The notes below the pieces were generated by a model that ran no database searches, was not told where the DNA came from, and saw nothing but the letters and a program-made list of their open reading frames with translations. A program made the position numbers and the translations under genes. Shown here one piece after another: positions 11,350-24,303 of a stretch of 64,000 bases of DNA (within the stretch, counting starts at the first letter, position 1; the number at the start of each line of letters is the position of its first letter). This DNA comes from Atriophallophorus winterbourni (Eukaryota; Platyhelminthes; Trematoda; Plagiorchiida; Microphallidae): NCBI GenBank assembly GCA_013407085.1, contig JACCGJ010019481.1, positions 1-64,000 on the forward strand. The letters run 5' to 3'.

Positions 11350-13363
11350 TACACTTAGTTAGATCAATTGGAGGGCACTCATGAAGGGCAAGTTATGGTA
11401 ATCAATAGCAACGTGAGCAACATGTTCACAACGAATAACCAATCAAGTATATTCGGCGTCTTAGTTCACAATGTGCTGAAACAAATAAGACCATTGGTGA
11501 CTTAGATTAATAAGTAAGTAGAATTGAGAAGTAAATTCCTGAATTCAGCTTCCATCTTTTATTATGACAAAATATAAATTATCACGGTATGTACAGCATT
11601 TGAATTAGGATACAGACAAGAGCCCGGGTATCAACTCGTGACCGTTGGAAATCGTTTTTGAGCGCATCAATTAGTATAAATTACTTCTAAGTAGAAGTTA
11701 CAGACTGATTTGTGGCGAACCTCGAATCCCGCGTCACCTCTTGCTATACGATACCGTAAAGTTATGGAAAGCATTCTCGAAGATTTCCAAAAAAACATAA
11801 CAGTGCGTTGTGGATGTTTTCTTCGCCTGAAGCAAGTTGAAAGTTTGCAGGAAATCTCTAAGGATTTGCTTATAGAAGTCTCAGGATACTTCGAGGCGAT
11901 CTAGTAGCTTTAGAAACAAACAGAACTAACTCAATGGAAGTTCATGTATTGCATGCCTTGGTCAACCATGTATATATTATTATTATTATTACTAGTATTA
12001 TTATAAGGTGTGACTTTCCTTCGATAATTGCTTTAAAATTATATAAAGTATCTGGAGATGGATGATTACAAACTGGCTCCACCAGGATATATAATAATTC
12101 CTTCCGATCAAAAGGTTACTGGATTATATGGGGATGTGTACTTCGATTCCAGCAGAATGTTTGCGTCACAGTACTAGATCGTTCAAATCTGATTGCAAGT
12201 CTAGTCCAGAGCGTTGGATTCCGTATAAATACTACTGGCCCTCTTTCATATTGAGGTGGCTAGCGGCATGGAAAAATGATGATTTTACGTTTAATTTTGT
12301 ATATCGAAAAGTATTCAATGGAATTATTTGAAATTTTCTTGTAAAACAAGAGTTTGGTAAGTATTTTTATAAAAATATTATTTCGAAAAAAACACTTATG
12401 TTTGCTCATCTTAGTGTGGACAAGGATAAAATGGTTAGAATAAATGCAAGTGGTTTAAAATTATTTTTGAAATGTTTAATGTGCAATAAGATGCAAACGA
12501 CATATGTCAACCGTATTTGGGTAGTTATTCATAAAAGGTTCGCGTGAGAAAAAGCGCATTTACAACCAACATAGGTCCAAAACTAAAAAAGATACATTGT
12601 TTAAAACAATTTTATTGCACTCCTTGGCAAGTTTTACATACAAATTTTTATTTTTATTTCTTTTATCTCAAGGTTTACTGCAACAATCTCTGAAAACAAA
12701 ATGCAGATTGCGACTGAAATTCAACGTTTGAGAAAAATGAGTTGGAAGTTTGACGCAGAAGCTGTGGGCCAATGAGAACGCGTTTCTGCATGAAAAATGC
12801 TCTCCCTTTTCGAGTCAATTGTGCCTTTGTGAATGAATGTTTCCACGTGAGAAATAGGTTTCTTTCAAGCAAGTTGCTTGACATTTCAATCGGTATAAAA
12901 CACGGCGGATGTTTCTTAGCAAAACTGCCCTTAACCATGTGTTGAATGTTGGCGTATTACGGGTCATCTGGCGACTTAGGAAAAAATATTTCAAACCAGT
13001 CCTTCAAAAACTACTTTATGTTCAGAGAAATAAGTATTTTTAAACAAAACAAATTATGGTATAATAGACATCGAAGTATCATTTTCTGAAAAAAAATTGA
13101 AAAACATTTTTTGAAGAAAATACTATGACCTTAAGTATCTTATGAAGAATGTTTTGAATATCAGCATAATAACTTAATTGACAGCTCTAAGAGTACGGAA
13201 AAGCCACGAAATTTTTTTATTGTGAATGATTTTAACGAGTTCTGCATTGAAATTATTTTATGTTTGACGGTTCGGGATTATTTACACGACAACTACTGAA
13301 CATAGAGTTCAGTATGTTCCTCGTGTAGCATGCCTCATTTCTGACCAGAGTTAACCCTAACGG
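11350..13363. other. No recognised gene
   Basis: AT-rich. It contains an interrupted (ATT)n run at 11971-12005. An 87-codon minus-strand ORF (12675-12938) has no recognisable domain. Confidence 0.35.
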
Positions 13364-13384
13364 GCTTGAGTTTATAGTAAGTTT

Positions 13385-13428
13385 TTGGTAACGTTTCGCT
13401 TCTGAACACAGAAGCTTCGTCAGACCAA
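13385..13428 (-). ncRNA. Hammerhead ribozyme, left arm (sense to RT)
   Basis: The exact inverse of the right-arm ribozyme: same core, stems and TGTT loop, on the strand that codes the RT, about 200 bp after the endonuclease stop. This is the position expected for self-cleavage of a tandem or read-through element RNA. Confidence 0.8.
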
Positions 13429-13627
13429 GGGTGTCGGTACGAACAGTGTTCAGGTATAAATGGTATTCTCTTGACCAATCTTGAGTTCACTAAGCTACAC
13501 AGGGGAGATCAAGATAATTGATCAAGATAATTGATCACAACTCCTAATTGCTGTGTTCATCCCTAATTGTTTATTAATTGTTCAGGTCAGCGTATGCCGA
13601 CACACTGCTTACGTAATCATGTGCGTA

Positions 13628-14905
13628 TTAGGTGTGATGTTCGTTAATCCTAATCCGCTGCAAAACCGAACGCCAGATTGTTGAGATATCCGCCCCATCC
13701 ACCTTGTTCACCGCATTCGCCCCAGCCTTTGTTATTTCAACAGCCTCGGCGTGAAGTCTTTCCCTATAAGATTTCACACCCCGTCTTATCACTTTCACGT
13801 TATCAAGATCTACGCTGTGTCCAGTGTCTAGCACGTGTTCAGCTAGGGCCGAATCCCGAATCAGTGATTGATATTCACTGGGATTGCGGGGTCGCTTTCC
13901 CACTCGTTTCCTGTGTTCGTTTAACCTAGTGCAGAGTTCTCTAGACGTTTGCCCAATGTAAACACCCGCGCAACCCTTGCAGTTGATTTGGTAGATGCAG
14001 TTCGTCGCACAACCTAAAGGAGTCTTATCTTTGAGATGCATTAATACGGAGCGGAGAGTTCTACCTGCCTTATATGTTACTCTAATACCTGCGCTATTCA
14101 AGAGTCGACTTATTCCTTCGGAGGCGCTTTTGACATACGGTAGAGATACCGTAGCTCGCCAAACCTTTTCCGTCTTCGGTTGCGGATATTTAACTCGGTT
14201 CAATTGGCGTTTAATTAAGCTCTTGGGGTACCCATGATTTGCAAGTCGGCGACTGACTTCTTCATGAGCTCGTCTCTTATCTGCATCATCGCTGCAGAGG
14301 CGGTCAACCTTGTAGAATAGCGATTTTGCTATGGACTGAAATACCCTTTTAGGGTGCGCAGATGTGAATCTCAAAATGGCATCCGTGTCGATAGGCTTAC
14401 GATATACCGTTGTTCTTATCTTGCCGTTGTCCTTTTGCGCGAGACAGTCCAAGAACGGAAGTGTCCCTTCCGTAGACTCGGTTTCTTTTGTGACCTGGAT
14501 TTTTGGATTCAAACTATTGAGATAACTATGAAATGCTTCTAGTCTGTTTCGCTTTATGATGACGAATGTATCGTCGACATAGCGCCACCATATTTTGGTT
14601 TTAACGCTTCGTTTCTCAAAGCTATCTCTTCGAAGTGCTCCATGTACATATTCGCTAGCACTGGAGAAATGGGTGAGCCCATCGCTAAACCATCGTTTTG
14701 CTTGTATAGCTGTCCATTAAATAAGAAGTGGTTCATATTTAGACAAATTGCTACACCGTTGATGATTTGTTGTACACTCAAGTTGGTACGATCCTTCAGG
14801 GTCATATCGGAGTTGAGTGATTTCCTCACTAATTCTAAAGCGCTTGTAGTGTCAACATTCGTGAACAGGGAGCTTACGTCAAAACTAACCATCATCTCAT
14901 CCTCC
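13628..14905 (-). pseudogene. Penelope-like RT plus GIY-YIG endonuclease, frameshifted
   Basis: The RT part (14895-14595) has motif A SFDVSSLFTNVD and motif B GLAMGSPISPVLANMYME. A one-base loss in an A-run near 14593-14602 shifts the frame just before motif C, WWRYVDDTFVII, which is read in the next frame. That frame stays open for over 300 codons to the stop at 13628. It passes through FLDCL and YRKPIDTDAILRF to a GIY-YIG nuclease with GVYIGQTSRELCTRLNEHRK and a downstream Glu-containing HAEAVEI stretch. The RT N-terminus is missing because the junction with the flipped arm is at about 14906. The protein primes reverse transcription at nicks made by the nuclease (family knowledge). Confidence 0.88.
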
Positions 14906-14906
14906 C

Positions 14907-15247
14907 CGGGTGTTTACATTGGGCAAACGTCTAGAGAACTCTGCACTAGGTTAAACGAACTCAGGAAACAAGTGGGAAAGCGACCCCGCAATCCCAGTGA
15001 ATATCAATCACTGATTCGGTATTCGGCCCTAGCTGAACACGTGCTAGACACTGGACACAGCGTAGATCTTGATAACGTGAAAGTGATAAGACGGGGTGTG
15101 AAATCTTATAGGGAAAGACTTCACGCCGAGGCTGTTGAAATAACAAAGACTGGGGCGAATGCGGTGAACAAGGTGGATGGGGCGGATATCTCAACAATCT
15201 GGCGTTCGGTTTTGCAGCGGATTAGGATTAACGAACATCACACCTAA
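14907..15247 (+). pseudogene. Second GIY-YIG endonuclease end, inverted copy
   Basis: Plus-strand duplicate of the endonuclease C-terminus in the right arm. It begins at GVYIGQTSRELCTRLNE and ends at the same stop. It differs from the minus-strand copy by a few substitutions (for example NEHRKR versus NELRKQ) and has no RT in front, so it is not a functional gene. Confidence 0.85.
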
Positions 15248-15446
15248 TACGCACATGATTACGTAAGCAGTGTGTCGGCATACGCTGACCTGAACAATTA
15301 ATAAACAATTAGGGATGAACACAGCAATTAGGAGTTGTGATCAATTATCTTGATCAATTATCTTGATCTCCCCTGTGTAGCTTAGTGAACTCAGGATTGG
15401 TCAAGAGAATGCCATTTATACCTGAACACTGTTCGTACCGACACCC

Positions 15447-15490
15447 TTGGTCTGACGAAGCTTCTGTGTTCAGAAGCGAAACGTTACCAA
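15447..15490 (+). ncRNA. Hammerhead ribozyme, right arm of Penelope-like element
   Basis: Stem I strands are TTGGT (15447-15451) and ACCAA (15486-15490). Core CTGACGA is at 15452-15458, stem II is GCTTCTG/CAGAAGC with loop TGTT (15460-15477), GAA of the core is at 15478-15480, then ACGT forms a two-base-pair stem III and T is the cleavage base. One extra A (15459) lies between the core and stem II. Hammerheads with such minimal stem III are known from Penelope-like elements. This one is antisense to the RT. Confidence 0.8.
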
Positions 15491-15585
15491 AAACTTACTA
15501 TAACCGATTCATTGCAAATTCTATTTTCATGATTATGGACTCCCGATCGGTCTCGAATATATTCAAATACTGAGCTTGAGTTTAT

Positions 15586-18500
15586 TTTGTATTCGATATT
15601 TACCCGATAGCACTAGATGTGGATCGGCATTAAATTCAAAAAACGTTTCAAGCGATCATGTCACCTTTATGCCTTATAAGGTCGCAATATTGGCTGGACA
15701 CCAGATATCATTGTCGAAACGAATTCCCGCAATGTTGAAGTGAATAGACAGCGAGGAGTTGTTAAACTGAATGACTCGTATCTTGAGTAATCTTTGTTGA
15801 AATTTTTGATCGCAATCAGATATAAATTTAGGCCGGAATGAAAGCGGCTGTTTCTTTGTAATGCGATCAACGAAAAGCACAGAAATCTTTCGTAGCAACT
15901 TCCCAGGTTGTGTAAAATGCAACTGGCTTCGAAAAATATCAACCATAGAATAACAACTGCCCAACACTAAACCACCAGCAGCGGCTGTTTGTATATTCAA
16001 GTGGTGCACAAAGACGCTTATTCCCCTTCATGCTACGTTGCTGGTAGACATTTATAAATATCTAGAATCAATTGGATAATAGGATAGCAGTCAATAATAA
16101 GAATAGTTTTGAAGCCGGAAACTTAGTATACCAAAATTTCACGTGTAATGCCTCGAAGTCAGTAATCATTGTTTTGTGGTCTAGATGAGTTAGCTTTTAG
16201 ACGATTTTTATGTATCTCGCGGGACAATCAGAGCGGAGGCTTCTATGCGCTTTCTTAATTTTCAACAGTAGGTTAGTAACTCTACGAACGACAGCTAGGT
16301 ATACTAAATGTTGCTGGATATAGGCCGATAAGCTTCACTTTTGTGATGAGAATTGTCATTAATTATTTTATCATGGGCAAAATTAGGAGCTCCGTCTAGA
16401 TGTTTATACGTTGGTGTTTAGTAAAACCATAATATCTGAAAAATAATCCACTTAAAATTAACTAGCTTCGAGCCCGACAAATTTGAGAGGTTCAATTGGC
16501 TAGTTGTCAAATAGTTGATGTGATGCTTTAGTGAAACATATTGTGATTTCAGTGAAACATTCGACCTTGTGTCAAGAAAAACGTGTCTTTCAAATTAGAA
16601 GGCATAGCTATTCCATGGTGTTTTTTAAAATATATCAAGGAATCAATTTCCAGTCAGCTAGTTCTTGTAAAGGTAAATGTCGTTTTATGTTCAGTGGAGA
16701 TAGCCTGATATTTCACTGTGATTTATTTTAAGCCGGCCGTTAATTGAAATTTTTCAAGTCATACCGGAAGGGGTTGACGTGAAGGCCGTTTTTCGCTGAC
16801 GATTTAAAATTCCATAATGACCACAAGCAATTGCAACGAGCAAAAGTTAGTTGGCTGAAATTTTCTGTGGACCTTTTGGGAACTTCATTAATTTTGACTG
16901 TTTTCCAGCTACCGGAGATTGTGAATGCCGATAGACATTGTTTGAATATTAAAGTTAACTGTTTAATCACTTATGTCGCGAAGAGCTTAGGTACCAATGG
17001 ATTTGCCGTCAACGTCGGTTATATCAAATCGCTCATTGCTAACTGGCGAGCACCAGATTTCAGACTGTCGTTTGTAATATAAAATTTTCTCCTCTAAATT
17101 CTTGATTCAGGTGATCCAGCGAGCAGTCTGGTAACTTGCGTACACTGTCTTGGCGGCGAAAATTCCCTAGCTTTTCTTCTAAGTGTCTACGATCTTTCTC
17201 ATCCAGTTAACGTTTAACATACAGCGTATAAAGCAGATTCATTTCGGACCTTTTAGCCAGTTAGTTCTTCTGTTGAAGGTTTTTTCGCTCATGTAAGCTT
17301 TTTCTTTCCTCCCGCGCCGCGCTCTAACGTAGTTGAAAATAATCCTTCGGATCAAAAGCAGTTTGTTTCAGCTGAGAAAGCATATATAATAGCAGAAGTT
17401 TAAGTAATATGATATCATATCACATTCTCGTGCGGCATGGCCATCAAACAAACCAGATGAGTTAGTTAAAAAGATTATTGTTTGCTTCTATCGTGGCGCC
17501 TGCTTAAAAGCTTACTTTCTCTAGACGGAATGTCCAACGCTTCATCTCACATTGGATGTTTGGCATCATAATAATCAGTGCAAGCAATACGCTCCAGAGC
17601 TGTGGCGGAAAAAGCGCAGCATTATTACAAAGAAATAATCTAGTTGAGACTCACCTCCTGTTGTTAAATTTACTATAATGGCTAATGAGATATCCTGCAA
17701 ACAGAAAGTATCTACCATGTTGTAATCACAACATAGAAAATGATGCTAAACTAATTTTAATCTTATTGAGTAAAATTGCAACGTATTAGCATTTATGTTA
17801 GCTTGCGTCTGTTTTTGCAATGCGCAGTGCAGATTGAAGCCACAAATATTCCAGCCTCGCCTGGTATGTCAAATCAATTTCAATTTTTATCGAACACGCT
17901 TTCTCGAATTCTTCACCGTCATTTTAATGTCAATACTAAATGGAGTAAAACATGAAATATCGGAGAAGATATCTTCTCAAGTTTTGTAACTACGGTTCCA
18001 GAAATAAGAATATTACGGCATGTTAAATAACTAGTATTCTCTCAGACTTTGGAAAAGGAATTTAATCAGTCAGCCCGCGCATGCAATAACACATGGTATG
18101 GTCACCAAAAAAATTTGACATAAATTAAGTATTAACGAAATCTACACAGTTCAGAATTCAGATTACAATCTGTACAGAAAAGTTCAGTGTTTTTATTACA
18201 AGTCAGAATTTTGATATCTAAGCACTGAATATCAGCTCTGATTTATGTTAAGTGCATACAGTGTACATTTCAATCACATAATATTTATATTGATATCTAG
18301 AAATTCTATGTGCATACTCATGTCTAAATTTGAGAAATATAATGCTTAAGTTTCAATTCCACGTTACTGCATTTTGGTAGATAAAGTAACAGAAATGTTT
18401 TGGGAATAAGTTAATAAAATCTTGAAAATTGCCAAGCTTGTAAGGTGCTTACATCCATTAAACGTGCACTCCAGTAGGGCATTCATAATTTCTGTGTCTT

Positions 18501-19954
18501 AGACATCGTTGCTAGCTACAAGCTTAGGTGTAAAGGATTAAGCATCGAGGCTATTTGTATTAAAATTTAACATGTTCTATCTTCCGATTGCAAAATTCAC
18601 TGAATCTGTTTTTACTGACTAGCGCATTAGACCTTGCAGAAATAATAATGAATTAGAACTTCAGGAATTCAATGTTGAGAAAGTGGTTTGTCCCAAATGT
18701 GTGCTATATCCATCCACAAGATGGCTAGTGGTAATATTAGAAAAATAATCGTGACAGCATTGCACTCTGTCAAGTGAGTAAAATTATATAACCATCACGA
18801 ATTAGCAGTGATAAGAAACAGACATACACGGACCCGATTATCCCCTGCGGACAAAAATTAAAACATTCGAGAGTTAAAATAACCAACATCATTGCGACCG
18901 TTTATAATCTTTTTAACACGCGAGCACGATGTAATTCATATATTCTCCTCTGGACAAAACTGGTTATGCCTGTGCGTTATTTATCGTTTTACCTAGAACT
19001 TGAAATTAATGGATATTTCATTCAACTTTTGGTTGTGACAATCATGCTCAAAGCATCATGTGTGCTATCGAAAATTAGGTGAGGTCATGTAAGCAAATTA
19101 GTTAATAATATGCAAATGATATATGACACAAACTTATGTACATTGCGGTTTGCATCAAAAGATTGATCCTATCAACTTGTAGAGTACGTGATGAAACCTT
19201 TTTAGAGGAGGATAGTTTGACCGTCACGCATCGATACTGGATCATTTGGTGTTAATTACACTAAAAGCCGCGCAGTTTTAACACGGTTGCAAGTTTGTAT
19301 TTCAGTCCAACCTTCAGGCTCGCATCTCACCGAAGTACACCTTTCCCTACCATATACTCGGATGTAAACTTGGCACCAATTATAGTTGGGAAATTACATG
19401 CGAAAGTAAAACACCCTATTCAGCGGATTGAATCATATCCCATTGGTAAAGAAACCAAAGACACTATACTCCACAAAGTCTGATAAAGACTAAAAACACA
19501 GTATAGCAAACCAGCCTAATGAAAGTGATCTTGAAATTTTGAGGGGCCCTCATGTAAATGAAATTATCATTTAAATCACGAAAGCCAGCTATGTAACGTC
19601 ACTCATTGTATCCTTCAATTTTTATATTTTTGCTGTAACTTTATGTATTCCCGACAGTGTATAAGACTCATGTATTTATTTCGCCAATACTGCTTCAAGG
19701 TCACAATAGTATACGTTCCATTTCTCGCAATTTTTCTTATCCGTGCTTTGTATGACCTTTTATTCTATGAATATTCATCTGCGTGGATGATTAAAAAGAA
19801 TCAATTTTCAGCTGCTACACCTACTTTATTCGATTGGAAGCCAATCGCCCTATAATACGTAGAAGAGGAAAAACATTTTCATTTGATTATGGTAGCTGCA
19901 TTTATTAAAAATCGTCTCTTATTGTGTAATTTACCATCAGAGGACTTGTATCCC
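15586..19954. other. No recognised gene
   Basis: AT-rich. Two overlapping minus-strand ORFs at 15667-16009 (91 and 111 codons) stand in a slightly GC-richer patch but show no family motif. ORFs at 16531-17082 are likewise unassigned. Confidence 0.35.
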
Positions 19955-20015
19955 TTATTTGAACCCGGAACCGTCTTGATGTGAAGCCGATGCCTTAACC
20001 CTTAACTGCCTCAAT
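19955..20015 (-). repeat. tRNA-like sequence, probable SINE head or tRNA relic
   Basis: On the minus strand a box-A-like GAGGCAGTTAAGGG (20012-19999) is followed 33 bases on by a box-B-like GGGTTCAAAT (19966-19958). This spacing and order are those of a tRNA-type pol III promoter. The flank at 20040-20150 is also less AT-rich than its surroundings. No closed cloverleaf could be drawn, so an intact tRNA gene is not claimed. Confidence 0.4.
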
Positions 20016-20159
20016 TATTTTACAAGCTTCACCTCACTTCCAAAGTTTGTTGACAACTTGCGCGCCGCATGGTTCAGCCGTCTCAAACGCGTATCAAACG
20101 AGAGCAGAACGTGCACCGAATCTGATACACCCGGCATACGGAAGTGATCTGTCTAATTT

Positions 20160-21949
20160 ATCCTATCATAAACCTTTAAATTTTGTGTACCGTTAATGGT
20201 TAACCACTCAAGTAATTCGCCTCAATTTGTATTTTCTGTCACGATGACACAGTGCAATAAAATGCGAGCACAAGCACAAAATCCAAAATAAAGGATTGAG
20301 ATGTAACCGATATGGTGGTTTGGAGTCCTTCTTGATGAAAAAATTGAAAACATCCAATAATTCAAATTGTGTATGTTCTGGAAAGCGAAGACCTTTATAT
20401 TTGACGAGTAAATGCTTGTTGGATCCAAAGGAACTATTGTAAACACTTACAATCTTAGAAAGCTATTTATGGAATATTTCAACCTGAATCTTAACATGAT
20501 GCCTTGACGTGGCTCTGGAACTATAAAAGATTTGTATTTTGTGATTAATCCACACCACTTACACTCCGCCAAAGGATTCTGATCCTGGGTAAAGCGACAT
20601 TCAGAAACCCGTGATTGTTATAAGAATGTGTGACCCTACAATCCACAAACGGGGAATGCCAGGTATGTGAGCAATTCTAATCTGGTAATTTCAATTGATT
20701 TAATCGGTTCACTTGTTAAACTCTGCCTATCGGTCATTAGCATTATGGATATGCCGAACATATTAGAAGCGGCTTTGGATTATAATATTGCTTGCAACTT
20801 CACTATTTCAAGGCTCCTGAAAATTATACATACTGCTTCTAGCTAACAGCCACAAGCCGGTTGAGGCGTAAAGGTGCAGTTGATCTGTGCACACAAAAAT
20901 ACACTCAACAGAGAAAATCAATATTATAGCGAAAAAAGCCAAGCAAAATGTATTGTGTAACTTATCTCAGCTGGCAATATCCAATTATTTCTCAGCATCA
21001 GCTAAATTTACTAAAAACCACCTATGAAAATATTGTCTATAGATACCCGTGAGTACATTTTAAGTGACTTTCAAGATAAAATCATAGAGTATGTTTGAGC
21101 ATTGACGTAAATCACAATGACACTTTTTCCTGAAGTAAGACGATTAAATTAGCAACTGCACAAATGCTTTTTTCTCAGTTTCAATGAAGCAATCATATTC
21201 CCGGATTCACAAACACCACCATCTAACTGAATCCTCCTATAGGTAATTAGTTATGAAGTGATTTTTTGGAAAAGCGATTGAACAGATTGAGCTAACCTAA
21301 ATCACATTGGGGTGTAGGCGTTATTACTGTACTTCACACGTGAATACCAAAAGTACTTACACCAAACCCGAAAAACATGTTCCATTGACGCCATGATACA
21401 GGAAATAAGTATCGATTGGCTCGACTTTCAAAGATTAGTCATAATCTGAACATTGGAGTATTTTTAATAAAGCTACTCCTTTATACCACTCTTGTTAAAT
21501 CGACTATCAACATTGAATTCTCTTTCTTGAATCGAATTATGTGTAAATGAAGTCGTCTCTAAATCATAAGACAGCAGGAATTTCGCGAACTTTTTCCAAC
21601 AATTTACCAATAATAAAAATTAGAGGAAATGTCCTTCATGCAATTTCGTTGTTATATATTAGAATATTCAGGCAATGCATATTGTAAGATGTTTTCTCTC
21701 ACTAGTAAGTTTGATGAACATGTGTCCAGATACGCTAAGCCTTGATGACTTGAAATCATAAAAGTCGGTTACAAATGGGAGTATTCTTACATCTTGTTTC
21801 GAAAACCATATTCTGGTCGATGTGAAAGGTAGAACCCAATGTTAAATGTTCCATTTCACGTTAATCTAACCTGTAGTTGTAATCGTCCCAGATCGCTTAC
21901 ATTGGAGTCAGTGTGTAAAGCGTCATTTCCAAGCAAAGGAAGGGTAGAT
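20160..21949. other. No recognised gene
   Basis: AT-rich DNA without coding or repeat signal that I can support. Confidence 0.35.
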
Positions 21950-22150
21950 ATTTCACTCGGCTACTGGACGTAGATCATGTTGTGAGCGTGGAACTGACAC
22001 TGATTGACCGAGCACTACATATCTCTGTGAGCGCTGCAGGAGAGAATATTTCTTTTTGGTCATTTGAAACGTTGTGGAGCATAAAATTGACATGTGCTGG
22101 GGATGTACATCAATGGTGGAAACCGACTGAAGGCGACCAACAACAATATG
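21950..22150 (+). mobile_element. Family C LINE, 3' UTR fragment
   Basis: Matches, in reverse complement, the 3' UTRs of the family C copies at 5235-5450 and 26200-26400. The shared order is a GCAG-GAGA-TATTTCT block, then GATGTACATCA, ATGGT and a CGACTGAAGGCGACCAAC end. Only the tip of the element is present. Confidence 0.6.
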
Positions 22151-22904
22151 CAGCTTGTGCTGCATTACAAAATGATCTGAAAGCGTTATGTTATTCACCA
22201 CATGCAAATAACCTGAGACCAAAGCCATGGCAAATGAAACGCTGCAAGAGGAGTGTGAAATAGAATACGACGGTTGACTTTGAGTTACATATCTATAAAA
22301 ATCAAGCAATTAGTGTAAAGAGATTTCATACCACAAGTTAACAATTTGAACGATCTCTGAGAGAGTTTGTGATAATTTTTTGAGAATTCGGAGTAAAAAC
22401 ACACACATGAAGAGCTAACGAAAATTGATTACACGTTGGATAGTCAACTCAAGGATTAACACCAAGAAAAATAATTAACGGCTATGTGGTTACCTCAACA
22501 TGTTCTACCGACGAGCAACCAAGTCGGTCATAGATCATTTCTATTTAGAGTACAGTGTCAATCTTCTTGGTCAATCGCTCATGGTGATCATGTACGACCA
22601 GTGTAAAGTGTTGTTCATCAACTAAGCACTTATAAAACACAACCAGTTTTCTATTTGTCCTCACCAGGTAAAGTCATTGTCAATCTTGTTGTTGCTCAAA
22701 TTTCTGCACTAAAAGTACACTTGTGGTTTCGGGATGTTGACATTTACCAGATGGAAATGGTTAGTTAAGAACATTATGAATAAGACAGAATTAGACATAA
22801 TTCAAGCCAGAAACCCATACTAACCATCTTATCCTTGTTTGATTTACCGCTCACTAGTAATGCTACAATATCAATGACAGACTACTGAAAACTTGTTCAG
22901 AATT

Positions 22905-23195
22905 GGATTATATTAAAAAGCTCATTTGCATGCATTTCCATCAAACACACCCCACGACTTGTTTAGTGGTGTTTGCACTCATTAGGTAGGGACAGTAGGG
23001 TCAGGATATGCATGCGCTTGGACCAGTGCAAGAATGGTAAATAAGTTGCGCTTATGTGCCACTGTTGTATAAGGTTAGTACGACCAACCTGTTCAATAAC
23101 ATGAGCCCACACTCATGTAGACTGGATTGGAACCCATGATCGTGAAAAAGCCCATTTTACATGTATTTTCATCACACGCACCACACGACCGAATT
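22905..23195. repeat. Local duplication, ~229-bp spacing
   Basis: About 45 bp at 22914-22960 recur at 23143-23189 at roughly 75% identity. Both carry AAAAAGC-CATTT, CATGTATTT or CATGCATTT, CATCA-ACAC and CACGAC. Intervening sequence shows only patchy similarity. Confidence 0.4.
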
Positions 23196-24303
23196 GTATT
23201 GTTTCAAATCCGGTTTTTCCAAGAATTCCCTTTGTTAGTATGAACATACACACATGTAAACGTAAAGGAATTATGCAACTCGTTACCCAAAATCTTTGAA
23301 CAGATTTAAACAAAATCAGGTAGTGTAAACTTAATTTGTATGGAGAGGCCAACCTGTGTATTATTGCCTCATGGTTCAAATAGACAAATAAATAGGCACG
23401 ATTTTTAAATTCCGAATCACTGGATGCTAACACTATCATTTGAAATTGAAATTTGTAATTAAATTTTCTTTGAAGATAGAAGCATCGAACATTACAGAGT
23501 GCAAGGTGCACACAGGAGCTCCTCTGCAACAGAAAATTTGGAACCAATTGTAATTTTATCATCCCTTCAGTAAAATTTCAAAAATATGCAAAACATGTTT
23601 GGATGGTTTAGATTTTATGTAATAGACGCTAGAAATAAATGGTTAATTTGTGCGCACCCGTCTAATAGACACTGACAAATAAAATTTCGTCAAAATCCTT
23701 ATTTTATTGGCTCCGCAATTTGCATTATGTAACGCTAATCAGAATTTCAGTAATTATTTACAACCTACTGTAATACAATTGCGAATTCGGTCAACCGGAA
23801 GTGCGATTGCGGAAGATCTGCGTTACAACAGAATATTAATCATATTTCAAAGCGAAATAGTCATACCCAGAGTCAATCTATGAACCAGCGAATCTTAACC
23901 CATTGTCATGCAAGTTGTAGTTGTTGAAACTAATTAAAGTACTATGCGTCAGAGCATGGTTTTGATTTGTCAGTTGGAAGATATTTTACAAGTGACTGAT
24001 TGAAAAATCTTTCAAATGTAAACGTGCTTCATATGCTGACCGACTACTTACACTCAGAAATTAATGAGATAATCTCCTATGCTGATGATCAGCGCTCAAA
24101 TGCCAAACTTCAAATAATTTCTCGTGTTTCTTACGATAGCATTTAAAATAATAAAATTACAATTTTAGCCATCAAACGAAACAACGGCAATCAAAACAAT
24201 ATCGTTGATGCTCACTCGATAAGACTATTTCAATAAAAAAATTCCATTAAAAATAGGAATGTTAAAAAATTATTTTTCTCAAAATACACGACAACGAAAA
24301 CGT

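Larger units (their letters stand above)
13376..15573 (-). mobile_element. Penelope-like retroelement with inverted arms
   Basis: A 2.2-kb insertion bounded by a 12-bp target duplication, GCTTGAGTTTAT, at 13364-13375 and 15574-15585. The sense strand is minus. Arms 13372-13968 and 14907-15503 are 597-bp near-identical inverted repeats. The left arm is the natural 3' end of the element, with the endonuclease C-terminus and 3' UTR; the right arm is the same region flipped in front of a 5'-truncated RT. A further 70 bp (15504-15573) lies outside the right arm, like the tail extension known for Penelope. Each arm carries a hammerhead ribozyme. Inverted terminal arms and 5' truncation are typical of Penelope-like insertions. 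Confidence 0.88.

Noticed and set aside
14961..15197. Pro-rich minus-strand ORF in the right arm of the Penelope-like element (also 13678-13929)
   Set aside because: Antisense to the endonuclease in both arms; it appears twice only because the arms are inverted copies.
15667..16009. Two overlapping minus-strand ORFs of 91 and 111 codons
   Set aside because: Both frames are open in the same DNA and neither shows a known motif, so a gene cannot be chosen or supported.
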